Positions 56,347 to 63,495 of a stretch of DNA of 63,495 nt are shown one piece after another. Source of the stretch: Phycisphaeraceae bacterium (GTDB lineage Bacteria; Planctomycetota; Phycisphaerae; Phycisphaerales; Phycisphaeraceae); contig JAFIFY010000176.1 of NCBI GenBank assembly GCA_020831765.1, positions 1 to 63,495 of the forward strand, written 5' to 3'. The position numbers and the translations under genes were made by a program. The notes beneath the pieces are model-generated. The model was not told the DNA's origin. It saw only the letters and a list, made by a program, of their open reading frames with translations, and did no database searches. Positions within the stretch are counted from its first letter, which is position 1. Every line of letters starts with the position of its first letter.

Positions 56347-57459
56347 TCAACGTTGGAAGATCGGCAGATGTCGATACGGAAGGGCCAGGCAGGTGATGGC
56401 CACGGAGGTCCCGTAGATCTCACCGACATGGTCGCCCTGCCAGCTTCCATCCGAGTTCTGGCTTCGAATCAGGTGCTCGCGAAGGGCGGGGAAGTATGAG
56501 TTCCACTCATCGTCGCCGCTCAGGTACAGCGCCTGGGATGTGTAGAACATGGCGTAAGTGCGATGGCCACCTCGTGTCACCAGCCGGCTCAGATCGCCGC
56601 CATTGGTGCGCTTGAGGTATTCCAGTGCCCGCACGGCGACGGGATTCTGGTAATCGCCGGCGTTATAGAGCGACGCGATGGCCTGCGCGGTGATCGCTGG
56701 CAGGCTGCCCCCCTGACGCCTGGCGGTGTAGCGGATGCCGCCGTCAGAATTGGCGCTCTTTTCCAGATATTCGATGGAGTTCTCGATGGTCTTGGCACTG
56801 ACGAGGATGCCGGCGTTGCGTGCCGCTCGCAGGCCCTGCACCTGCGTGATCGTCACGGAGCCTTCATCGTTGGCCGAATCCGGCGTGTAATACCAGCCGC
56901 CCCATGTGGACTGCGAACGCTCGGTCAGCCGGACCGCCTGCTGGAGAACACGTCGAATCTGGTTCTGCCGCTCGACATCGGTCTCCATGCCGTAGGCTTC
57001 GGCGAGGAACAGCAGCGCATAGCCATGGGGATACATCGATCGCTGTGTCTCTTCTGGTCGTGCAATCAATCCGGTCGAGCGGTTGGCGCTGGTCAGCACG
57101 AAGTTGACCGCGCGACGGACATTTTCCGCGTGCGGGCCTTCCGTTGGCGTGTTGCCCGTGGCCAGGAGGGCCAGCCCGGCCAACGAGGTCATCGATACCG
57201 GATGGCCACCGCCTGCGGCGCGGCTGCGCCACGAGCCATCGCGCGCCTGGCTGTTGATCAGATAGCGAACGCCGTTCTCAATCGCCCGTTCGGTCTGAGC
57301 GGTGATCAGCGGAGGACGGGGCGAGACGACGATGGCATCGGCGGTCGCCGTCGAGTGGCCGGGCCATTCAGCACGCGGCGAAAACAGCATCGTCAACATC
57401 AGCACGGCAACCGTCGAACCGACGGCGATAGTCTTGAGGAGCCCTCTGAATCGCATCAT
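56347..57459 (-). CDS. Secreted squalene-cyclase-fold (QW-repeat) protein, copy 1
   Basis: About 370 residues starting MMRFRGLLKT, with a signal peptide (hydrophobic about 8-26). The mature part is an alpha/alpha barrel related to prenyltransferase/squalene-hopene cyclase repeats, with QW-type motifs at 62-77 (GVRYLINSQARDGSW), about 170-189 and 328-340. The DXDD motif of cyclases is absent, so terpene cyclisation is unlikely. ATG 57459 has GAGGA nine bases upstream and is preferred to TTG 57495. It is the last of three tandem paralogues. Confidence 0.78.
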   Translation of the reverse strand: MMRFRGLLKTIAVGSTVAVLMLTMLFSPRAEWPGHSTATADAIVVSPRPPLITAQTERAIENGVRYLINSQARDGSWRSRAAGGGHPVSMTSLAGLALLATGNTPTEGPHAENVRRAVNFVLTSANRSTGLIARPEETQRSMYPHGYALLFLAEAYGMETDVERQNQIRRVLQQAVRLTERSQSTWGGWYYTPDSANDEGSVTITQVQGLRAARNAGILVSAKTIENSIEYLEKSANSDGGIRYTARRQGGSLPAITAQAIASLYNAGDYQNPVAVRALEYLKRTNGGDLSRLVTRGGHRTYAMFYTSQALYLSGDDEWNSYFPALREHLIRSQNSDGSWQGDHVGEIYGTSVAITCLALPYRHLPIFQR

Positions 57460-57501
57460 GGTTTTCCAATCCTCGCGCACAAGAACGTTGATCAATAAGC
57501 A

Positions 57502-57530
57502 AGCCTAGCCGATGGCGAAGATAAAATCAA
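57502..57530 (-). promoter_or_regulatory. Promoter of copy 1 of the tandem family
   Basis: On the minus strand TTGATT (57525-57530) and TAGGCT (57502-57507) are 17 bases apart. The same place in copy 2 reads TTCGAT and CAGGCT, so the promoter boxes have weakened there. Confidence 0.45.
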
Positions 57531-57696
57531 TCGATTTTCAGCGGATATCGGTTGCCACGCTGGATGAGGGCTCATGTCCAAGGGGGCCTGTCGAGGTGGG
57601 TTGTCGCACCGATGCCGTCCATGGAGCGGGTTCACCCACGTTGGGCCGCAACCCCGGGCATTCAAACGCACTATGATCGGCTCGTCTGCTGATTCT

Positions 57697-58809
57697 TCAA
57701 CGCTGGAAGATGGGCAGATGTCGATAGGGGAGCGTCAGGCAGGTGATGGCCACGGCGGTGCCGTAGATTTCACCCACAAAGTCGCCCTGCCAGCTCCCGT
57801 CGGCGTTCTGGCTTCGAATCAGGTGCTCGCGCAGCGCGGGAAAGTAGGCGTTCCACTCAGCCTCACCGCTCAGGTAAAGGGCCTGGGAAGTATAAAACAT
57901 GGTATAGGTGCGGTGCCCGCCCTCGGAGACCAGCCGGCTCAGATCGCCACCGGTGCGGCGCTTGAGGAACTCCAGCGCTCGCTGCGCCACAGGGTTCTGA
58001 TAATCGCCCGCGTTGTAAAGCGATGCCACGGCCTGAGCGGTGATCGCTGGCAGGCTGCCCCCCTGACGCCTGGCGGTGTAGCGGATGCCTCCGTCGGGAT
58101 TGGCGCTCTTTTCCAGGTATTCGATGGCGTTCTCGATGGTCTTGGCACTGACGAGGATGCCGGCGTTGCGTGCCGCTCGCAGACCCTGCACCTGCGTGAT
58201 CGTCACCGATCCTTCATCGTTGGCCGAATCCGGCGTGTAGTACCAGCCGCCCCATGTGGACTGCGATCGCTCGGTCAGCCGGACCGCCTGCTGGAGGACG
58301 CGTCGAATGTGGTTCTGCCGCTCGACATCGGTCTCCATGCCGTAGGCTTCGGCGAGGAACAGCAACGCGTAGCCATGGGCGTACATCGATTGACCGGTCT
58401 CTTCCGGCCGGGCGATCAGCCCGGTCGAGCGGTTGGCACTGGCCAGCACGAAGTTGACCGCGCGGCGGACGTTCTCGGCATGTGGACCTTCCGTCGGTGT
58501 GTTACCCGCGGCCAGCAGAGCCAGCCCGGCCAGTGAGGTCATCGACACCGGATGGCCCCCGCCCGCTGAGCGGCTGCGCCACGAGCCATCGCGCGCCTGG
58601 CTGTTGACCAGGTAGCGAACGCCATTCTCAATCGCGCGCTCAGCCTGCGGTGTGATCAGCGGAGGACGGGGCGAGACGACAATGGCATCGGCGGATGCCG
58701 CGGAATGGCCGGGCCATTCCGCACGCGGTGAAAACAGCATCGTCAACATCAGCACCCCAACTGTTGAACTGATGGCGATGGTTCTAAGGAGCCCTGTGAA
58801 TCGCATCAT
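57697..58809 (-). CDS. Secreted squalene-cyclase-fold (QW-repeat) protein, copy 2
   Basis: About 370 residues, closest to copy 1; the two differ only at scattered positions and share the start region MMRF.GLL.TIA. Signal peptide, QW motifs and the C-terminus ending HLPIFQR are conserved. No DXDD motif. Its promoter region is more diverged than its coding part. ATG 58809 matches the preferred start of copy 1. Confidence 0.77.
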   Translation of the reverse strand: MMRFTGLLRTIAISSTVGVLMLTMLFSPRAEWPGHSAASADAIVVSPRPPLITPQAERAIENGVRYLVNSQARDGSWRSRSAGGGHPVSMTSLAGLALLAAGNTPTEGPHAENVRRAVNFVLASANRSTGLIARPEETGQSMYAHGYALLFLAEAYGMETDVERQNHIRRVLQQAVRLTERSQSTWGGWYYTPDSANDEGSVTITQVQGLRAARNAGILVSAKTIENAIEYLEKSANPDGGIRYTARRQGGSLPAITAQAVASLYNAGDYQNPVAQRALEFLKRRTGGDLSRLVSEGGHRTYTMFYTSQALYLSGEAEWNAYFPALREHLIRSQNADGSWQGDFVGEIYGTAVAITCLTLPYRHLPIFQR

Positions 58810-59043
58810 GGTGTCCCAATCATCACGTATAAGACCGTTGAACAATCATCAAGCCTGGCCGATGGCGAAGAAGGAACCCATCGAATCTCAACGAGGTTCC
58901 CTCACCGGGCGTGGCAAGTCCGCATGCTCAAGTGCCCGATCCAAACGGTTTTGGGCGTCATGGCCACCCATGGAACTCGGTCGGCCATTCGAGCCGCGAG
59001 CCCCGAACCCGAACGCAACACGATCGACTCGCCCGGCGATCTT

Positions 59044-60168
59044 TTAACGCTGGAAGATCGGCAGATGTCGATAGGGCAGCGACAGCGCCATGACCGTCAC
59101 GGCGGTTCCGTAGATGTCGCCAACGTAGTCGCCCTGCCAGCCACCATCGGCGCGCTGGGTTCGGATCAGATGCTCACGAAGCGGCGGGAAGTAGGCGTTC
59201 CACTCCGCATCGCCGCTCAGGTACATGGCTTGCGAGGTATAAAACAGGGTGTAAGTGCTGTGCCCGCCCTGGGAGACCAGCCGGCTAAGATCCCCATCCG
59301 TACGACGCTTGAGGAACTCCAGCGCTCCCTGCGCCACGGGGTTCTGATAGTCACCCGCGTTGTAAAGCGACGCCACGGCCTGAGCGGTGATCGCCGGCAG
59401 GCTGCCGCCCTGGCTGCGGGCGGTATAGCGGATGCCTCCGTCGGGATTGGCGCTCTTCTCCAGGTACCCGATCGCGTTCTCGATGGTCTTGGCGCTGACA
59501 AGAATGCCGGCGTTGCGTGCCGCTCGCAGGCCCTGCACCTGCGTGATCGTCACCGAGCCTTCATCGTTGGTCGAATCCGGCGTGTAATACCAGCCGCCCC
59601 ACGACGACTGCGAACGCTCGGTCAGTCGAACCGCCTGCTGGAGAACCCGCCGAATCTGATTCTGCCGCTCGACATCGGTCTCCATGCCATAGGCTTCGGC
59701 GAGGAACAGCAACGCGTAACCATGCGGATACATCGATCGCTGACTTTCTTCCGGACGAGTGATCAGCCCGGTCGATCGGTTGGCGCTGGCCAGCACGAAA
59801 TTGACCGCGCGGCGGACGTTCTCGGCATGCGGACCTTCCGTCGGTGTGTTGCCCGTGGCCAGAAGCGCCAGTCCGGCCAGAGAAGTCATCGACACCGGAT
59901 GACCCCCGCCCGACATGCTGCTTCGCCAGGAGCCATCCCGCGCCTGGCTGTTGACCAGGAAGCGGATGCCGTTGTCGATTGCCCGTTCGGCCTGGGGAGT
60001 GATGTGCGGCGGGCGAGGTGAGATGACAATCGGGTCGCCGGCGGAGGCCGAAGCCGAGGCGACCAGTGCGCCCCGCTGCGATGAAGGCAATGCTGACCAC
60101 AGCCCCAGAACACTCACAGCCGCGACCAGCGCGGCCAGAACCATTCGCATTGTCTTGGGAGTTTTCAT
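59044..60168 (-). CDS. Secreted squalene-cyclase-fold (QW-repeat) protein, copy 3
   Basis: About 374 residues. The mature part is similar to copies 1 and 2, but the signal peptide is unrelated (MKTPKTMRMVLAALVAAVSVLGL) and the mature N-terminus carries Ala/Ser repeats (ASASASAG). QW motifs and the HLPIFQR end are conserved; no DXDD. ATG 60168 has AAGGAAA eight bases upstream, which sets the start; the frame extends a further 137 codons upstream without family similarity. It is the first gene of the tandem set. Confidence 0.78.
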   Translation of the reverse strand: MKTPKTMRMVLAALVAAVSVLGLWSALPSSQRGALVASASASAGDPIVISPRPPHITPQAERAIDNGIRFLVNSQARDGSWRSSMSGGGHPVSMTSLAGLALLATGNTPTEGPHAENVRRAVNFVLASANRSTGLITRPEESQRSMYPHGYALLFLAEAYGMETDVERQNQIRRVLQQAVRLTERSQSSWGGWYYTPDSTNDEGSVTITQVQGLRAARNAGILVSAKTIENAIGYLEKSANPDGGIRYTARSQGGSLPAITAQAVASLYNAGDYQNPVAQGALEFLKRRTDGDLSRLVSQGGHSTYTLFYTSQAMYLSGDAEWNAYFPPLREHLIRTQRADGGWQGDYVGDIYGTAVTVMALSLPYRHLPIFQR

Positions 60169-60471
60169 CGCCGGCTTTCCTTGTTTGGCGCGCAGCACCG
60201 GTTCAGACCCCAGCGCATGCACTTGGACGTTTGAGTGGACGATGCGACCTGCCCGGATGCGGTCAAATTCCCGTTCCGACGGCGATTTACAGAGAACTTC
60301 AAGAGGCTCAGGGGCCATTTTACGCAAGATAGGTAGCAAATACGCACCATCCGTCATGGTTTGGATTCCGGCCACTTCGGGGTGGGGGTGCTGCCAAGCG
60401 TTGCCTGAGCGTCGGTTTTGCCCAATTCCGATACCATGCTTTCGGTCGCGGTCCCGATAAAGGGTCGGGTG

Positions 60472-60915
60472 ATGCAGGAGGCTCGCGAATTCAAGATTCC
60501 CTTGGCGATGCTGCTGTTTGCGGTCGGGCTTTATGCCCTGTCCGGATACATGGAGGCGGGACAGGAGGGCGTCGGACATGTGATACTGGCTCTGGCACTG
60601 ATTCTGGCCATCAGACTGCCGATCGGGATACTGGGTTGCTACCTCTGCGTGGCGCTGCTGGGTGTGAGCTTCGGGCGGCTGACCACGGCGTTGCTCAAGC
60701 TGTCCGCCACATTGTTGTTTCCTTCGGCCGTGGCTTCGTTCCTGCCCTTTGGCGGCTTCCTGGTCGTGCTTGTCGGGTACTTCTTTCTGCTCTCATGGTT
60801 CTTCGACCTCGATGCGCGTGATGCGGCACTATCGGGAATCATTATCTGGCTTGCGTGGGTGGTATCGAGCCTGATCCTCGGTGTGGTTCTACTCTCGTTC
60901 CTCGCCGCGACATGA
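60472..60915 (+). CDS. Membrane protein of unknown function, about 147 aa
   Basis: A strongly hydrophobic protein with four or five membrane helices and almost no charged loops. I do not recognise a family. ATG 60472 (MQEAREFKIP) gives a compact cytoplasmic N-terminus and is preferred; ATG 60436 and TTG 60418 are alternatives. It is divergent from the tandem family and convergent with the HDOD gene. Confidence 0.6.
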   Translation: MQEAREFKIPLAMLLFAVGLYALSGYMEAGQEGVGHVILALALILAIRLPIGILGCYLCVALLGVSFGRLTTALLKLSATLLFPSAVASFLPFGGFLVVLVGYFFLLSWFFDLDARDAALSGIIIWLAWVVSSLILGVVLLSFLAAT

Positions 60916-60990
60916 CCCGCCTGATCGACGCGGCGGCCATCTTGGCTTCGGTACACCCGCGTTTTTCGGTGCCCGCGATGGGAGCAAACT

Positions 60991-61022
60991 AAAAAGGCGA
61001 CGACACGCGTGGTATCGTCGCC
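60991..61022 (-). terminator. Intrinsic terminator of the HDOD gene
   Basis: GGCGACGA and TCGTCGCC (60996-61003 and 61015-61022) form a perfect 8-bp stem with an 11-base loop. On the minus strand the stem is followed by TTTTT (60991-60995). It lies 38 bases beyond the HDOD stop. Confidence 0.85.
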
Positions 61023-61060
61023 CGGAGGGAAAAGAGAGACGCTCAGTGTTGGTTGCTTTC

Positions 61061-61957
61061 TCAGACCGTCGTTGAGAGAAGCGCGTTGGCCTCTTCGATC
61101 GCATCGGGCAGTTGACCGATGATCTTCTCCACGCGATCGGGCGCCAGGTTCACGTGGTCCCACAATTCCGGATCGATGGTGCGGCACTCAACGGTACGGC
61201 TGTATCCAAGTCCGGCCGAAGCGCAGAGGATGTCGGCGATGTGTACGATAACGGTCAGCGTCCGGTGGGGATGGGCCAGTTCCAGTGGGCGGTGATGCCA
61301 GCCGGTGGCATAGGCGAAGCTGGCCGGAAACTTCCACACTCGGCAAAGTCCGGTACCGAATGCTTCGTGGTCCGCCCCGAGAATGCGCACCTCCGCTTCC
61401 CGAAGTGTGGTGTGCGGGTCTTTTTCCAGCTCCTCGATGACCTCGATGAACTTGGCCCGCCGCGCCTGCATCTCGACCATGATGCCGATGTCGTGGATCA
61501 GCCCCGCGAGGAATGCTTCATCCGGCAACCCAAGGCCCGCCTCGTTGGCCAATAGCCGCGTGGTCGTGCCGACCGCGATCGAGTGCGTCCAGAGATCACG
61601 CGCGTTGAAGCCCGGACAGATTTGCCCGCCCCGGAACAGCTTGGCCAGGCTCGCGGCGATCGCGATGTTCTTCACCGCGTTCAGCCCCAGCAGCACGATG
61701 GCACGATTGATCGAACCGATCTGACCGGGCAGGCCATAAAACGCGCTGTTGACCACCTTGAGAATGCGAGCGCCAAGCGCTGGGTCGTTGCTGATGACGT
61801 GGTTGAGATCCTGCGCGGTGGAGTCGGGGTCTTCCACCAGCTTGATGATCCGCATCGTGACTTCCGGCAATGTCGCGATGTGCGATATCTCGGCGATCGC
61901 ACTCTGCACGATCTTGTCACGCTGTTGATCGGGAGCCCCTGTCTGCGCCTGACTCAT
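61061..61957 (-). CDS. HDOD-domain signalling protein
   Basis: A 298-residue protein dominated by an HDOD domain (LPEVTMRIIKLVEDPDSTAQDLNHVISNDPALGARILKVVNSA.. type pattern), the degenerate HD-related fold found in regulators of motility, stress and DNA repair. Helical HD-like segments FLAGLIHDIGIM and TGWHH follow. HDOD proteins generally lack phosphodiesterase activity. ATG 61957 has GGAGG seven bases upstream. It has its own terminator. Confidence 0.85.
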   Translation of the reverse strand: MSQAQTGAPDQQRDKIVQSAIAEISHIATLPEVTMRIIKLVEDPDSTAQDLNHVISNDPALGARILKVVNSAFYGLPGQIGSINRAIVLLGLNAVKNIAIAASLAKLFRGGQICPGFNARDLWTHSIAVGTTTRLLANEAGLGLPDEAFLAGLIHDIGIMVEMQARRAKFIEVIEELEKDPHTTLREAEVRILGADHEAFGTGLCRVWKFPASFAYATGWHHRPLELAHPHRTLTVIVHIADILCASAGLGYSRTVECRTIDPELWDHVNLAPDRVEKIIGQLPDAIEEANALLSTTV

Positions 61958-62203
61958 GCTTCTGCCTCCACTCTCCAGCCTCCATCGGCCGTTGATGGCC
62001 CAACCGCCGCGCGGCCATCGCCGTCGTACCGTCTCAACAGGGCTCATCGGCAAGGCCGCACCATGACTTGATGGCGAATAACCACCATCACAAAGCCTCA
62101 CGTTGGCTATGGCGGCTGTGCCGATTGGGTAACCCGCCGGCGCTGCCGACACTCCAGCTTCAAGGTCCGGGAATGTGTGGCCCACAACGCCCGGCACCGT
62201 GCA

Positions 62204-62902
62204 TTACGAGCCGAAAATCAGCCATGCCCCGATGCCGAAAACCGCCACGTCCGCGAAGATATGGCTCAGATAGGGAGCGTAGATGTTGCGACTGTGCAGA
62301 TAGATCGCCGACCAGATCACCCCGCCCAGAAAGACGCCGAGCGAGCCCAGCGCCACGATCACCGGGTCGAAAAACGCTGCCAGGGCCAGGATGTGGTGGA
62401 GCGTGAAGCACGCAGCGCTGAGAACAACGGCAAGCCGCCCGGAACGGACGACCTTCTCCCAACGTGTGAAGACGAACCAACGCCACACGTATTCTTCCAG
62501 GAGCGCATTGATGAACGTGGCATACAGCGCAAGCGCCAGGTAGCGCCACCAGACATCCAACCCCGCCTCGGCCGCCCGTTGCCGCACCGGTTCAAGATCA
62601 ATCCAGCGCTCACCCACGGCCAGGTACGCTCCCCCGATCACCGCCGCGATGACCAAGCCGCTCACCAGCCCAAGCCCCATCCCCTCCCGCCGGAGTCGAG
62701 GCAGCCGAGGCCGTCGGCGATCGACCAGCATCAGCCACACCACCGGAAGGCCCACCAGCCAGACCTTGGCCGCCATCCAGACAGCCTCGCCCAGCCCCTC
62801 CCCCGGCCAAAGCCACAATCCCGCCGCCACCCCCAGAATCGGCGCCGGCACCAGCAGCCCCAGAGCTACCGCGGCGCTGAACTTTTCGCATTGCTCGCTC
62901 AT
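62204..62902 (-). CDS. CPBP-family intramembrane metalloprotease
   Basis: About 232 residues with some six to eight membrane helices. The CPBP motifs are EEYVWR (Glu136, Glu137, Arg141), FTLHH (His169) and a late SHIFAD (His214). Members process CAAX-type or other peptides inside the membrane, for example in bacteriocin self-immunity. ATG 62902 is preferred to GTG 62908. It lies 246 bases downstream of the HDOD promoter side; that gap holds no gene. Confidence 0.8.
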   Translation of the reverse strand: MSEQCEKFSAAVALGLLVPAPILGVAAGLWLWPGEGLGEAVWMAAKVWLVGLPVVWLMLVDRRRPRLPRLRREGMGLGLVSGLVIAAVIGGAYLAVGERWIDLEPVRQRAAEAGLDVWWRYLALALYATFINALLEEYVWRWFVFTRWEKVVRSGRLAVVLSAACFTLHHILALAAFFDPVIVALGSLGVFLGGVIWSAIYLHSRNIYAPYLSHIFADVAVFGIGAWLIFGS

Positions 62903-63197
62903 CCCCACAGCCTAACCCAAGGCCGGGCCGACGATTGGCCAGGTTGCCTCTGAGAACGCCAACTGGCCGATCCGCCCCCGTGCCGCCATGTTCGGATCGG
63001 CAACATGACCCAGCGCCGGAAGGGCGGGGCTGGTCAGGCGTTCCCTCCCGCCCACGCCGCCCGCCCCGCCAGAAGCCGCGCAACCGTCAAAGCCCTCCCC
63101 ACGGCCCGCCCCCCGGCCCTCCGGCCCCCCGGACCCGTGGACCCCCGGAAACTGGAACTTGAAACCGTCCGAATCAACGCTAAACTACAGGTCTGTC

Positions 63198-63269
63198 GCG
63201 GGTGTAGCTCAGTGGTAGAGCGTCACGTTGCCAACGTGAATGTCGTCGGTTCAAGTCCGATCACCCGCT
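63198..63269 (+). tRNA. tRNA-Gly (GCC)
   Basis: A 72-base cloverleaf: acceptor GCGGGTG/CACCCGC, D-arm GCTC/GAGC, anticodon stem TCACG/CGTGA with loop TTGCCAA (anticodon GCC), T-stem GTCGG/CCGAT and discriminator T. CCA is not encoded. A T-tract follows directly. Downstream lies a region with short repeats and a partial copy of its 3' half. Confidence 0.95.
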
Positions 63270-63495
63270 TTTTCATCTTTGGTGGTCAGCGGTGGACAGC
63301 CGTGGCCAATCGTGGACAACTTTCCCCTATCTGACGCCCGACGCGCGAGTTGCGACGTGAATGTCGCGGGTTCGCTGTTGCGTCCGCATGGACAATGATG
63401 GACAGCCGTGCCCTGCACCGGCCTATGGTCCGGCACCAAGACGGTCACCCGAACGTGAAAGAGAGCACCGAGACGGTCACCGGTGTGTCCGCATC
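63270..63495. other. Repeat-rich region after tRNA-Gly, possible attachment region
   Basis: The tRNA segment ACGTGAATGTCG (63234-63245) recurs exactly at 63355-63366 followed by near-matching CGGGTTC. TGGACA occurs four times, with a longer 12-base repeat TGGACAGCCGTG at 63293-63304 and 63399-63410, and AGACGGTCACC at 63439-63449 and 63471-63481. No gene is visible up to the window end. The pattern fits an integration site, but no integrase is in view. Confidence 0.45.

Larger units (their letters stand above)
56347..60168. repeat. Tandem triplication of a gene of about 1.35 kb
   Basis: Three homologous genes lie head to tail on the minus strand with stop positions at 56347, 57697 and 59044, a regular spacing of 1350 and 1347 bases. 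Similarity continues into the flanks: the stop regions share CGCTGGAAGAT or CGTTGGAAGAT, and copies 1 and 2 share AAGCCT and CGATGGCGAAG upstream of the start. Confidence 0.88.

Noticed and set aside
56563-57498. Long plus-strand frames repeated opposite the tandem QW-repeat genes
   Set aside because: They recur only because the sense genes are duplicated; motifs and signal peptides are on the minus strand.
61958-62203. GGGTTACC-containing segment on the minus strand upstream of the HDOD gene, resembling the 3' end of a c-di-GMP-I riboswitch
   Set aside because: The essential CGCAAAGC-type part and the overall two-helix layout are absent.

Overview
The window looks like chromosomal DNA of a GC-rich Planctomycetota bacterium, most likely of the Phycisphaerae type. 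This is an inference from gene content, not from a marker tree. The pointers are a Gram-negative envelope set (kdsA, lpxA, an LpxL-like acyltransferase, fabZ), flagellar fliM, an enlarged SecE, large secreted proteins with HEAT-like and DUF1080-like parts, a polysaccharide lyase next to rhamnulokinase, and a lysine/alanine-rich histone-like tail on an enzyme. Genes are densely packed and change strand often. About 48 protein genes, two tRNAs (Trp, Gly) and several promoters can be supported.

Layout. 1-5.5 kb: a DUF218 protein cut by the window edge, a small unknown, trpG/pabA-like, a fungal-type cytosine deaminase, then a translationally coupled hydrolase-deoC-kdsA group. 5.6-16.3 kb: xylB, recR, a secreted unknown, pepA, a DUF2089/SHOCT regulator pair, a degenerate metallo-beta-lactamase-fold protein, a GH63-like glycosidase and fliM. 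16.5-27.7 kb: a RidA protein, a membrane coiled-coil protein with a BRCT-like end, an LpxL-like acyltransferase, an SGNH hydrolase whose 3' end overlaps manB in antisense, a Gfo/Idh oxidoreductase, a short pheT and a large secreted protein. 28.1-31.8 kb: the translation/secretion block tuf-rpmG-tRNA-Trp-secE-nusG. 32-42.3 kb: lpxA, lipB, a LOV-like hybrid histidine kinase, a YhaM-like nuclease, fabZ and several small-molecule enzymes. 42.3-49.9 kb: ribosomal protein S1, pgsA, rhaB, a large secreted lyase and a small membrane-anchored unknown. 50.0-53.2 kb: a complete arsenic operon arsR-arsC-arsM-acr3 with a clear promoter and operator. 53.3-60.2 kb: a twin-FAD oxidoreductase convergent to three tandem copies of a secreted squalene-cyclase-fold protein. 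60.4-63.5 kb: a membrane protein, an HDOD signalling protein with a terminator, a CPBP protease and tRNA-Gly, followed by short repeats that resemble an integration site.

How the genes work together. KdsA, LpxA, the LpxL-like protein and FabZ point to a Kdo-lipid A outer membrane. RhaB, the lyase, XylB, the GH63-like enzyme, the ManA-like and ManB proteins and the Gfo/Idh enzyme fit use of complex polysaccharides. The ars operon gives a full sense-reduce-methylate-export pathway. The features most worth a second look are the 12-bp G-rich minisatellite shared by two unrelated genes, the LOV-like kinase with an altered flavin-contact residue, the BRCT-like domain on an apparently exported protein, the tandem gene triplication, the leaderless DUF2089 promoter and the tRNA-Gly-flanking repeats.
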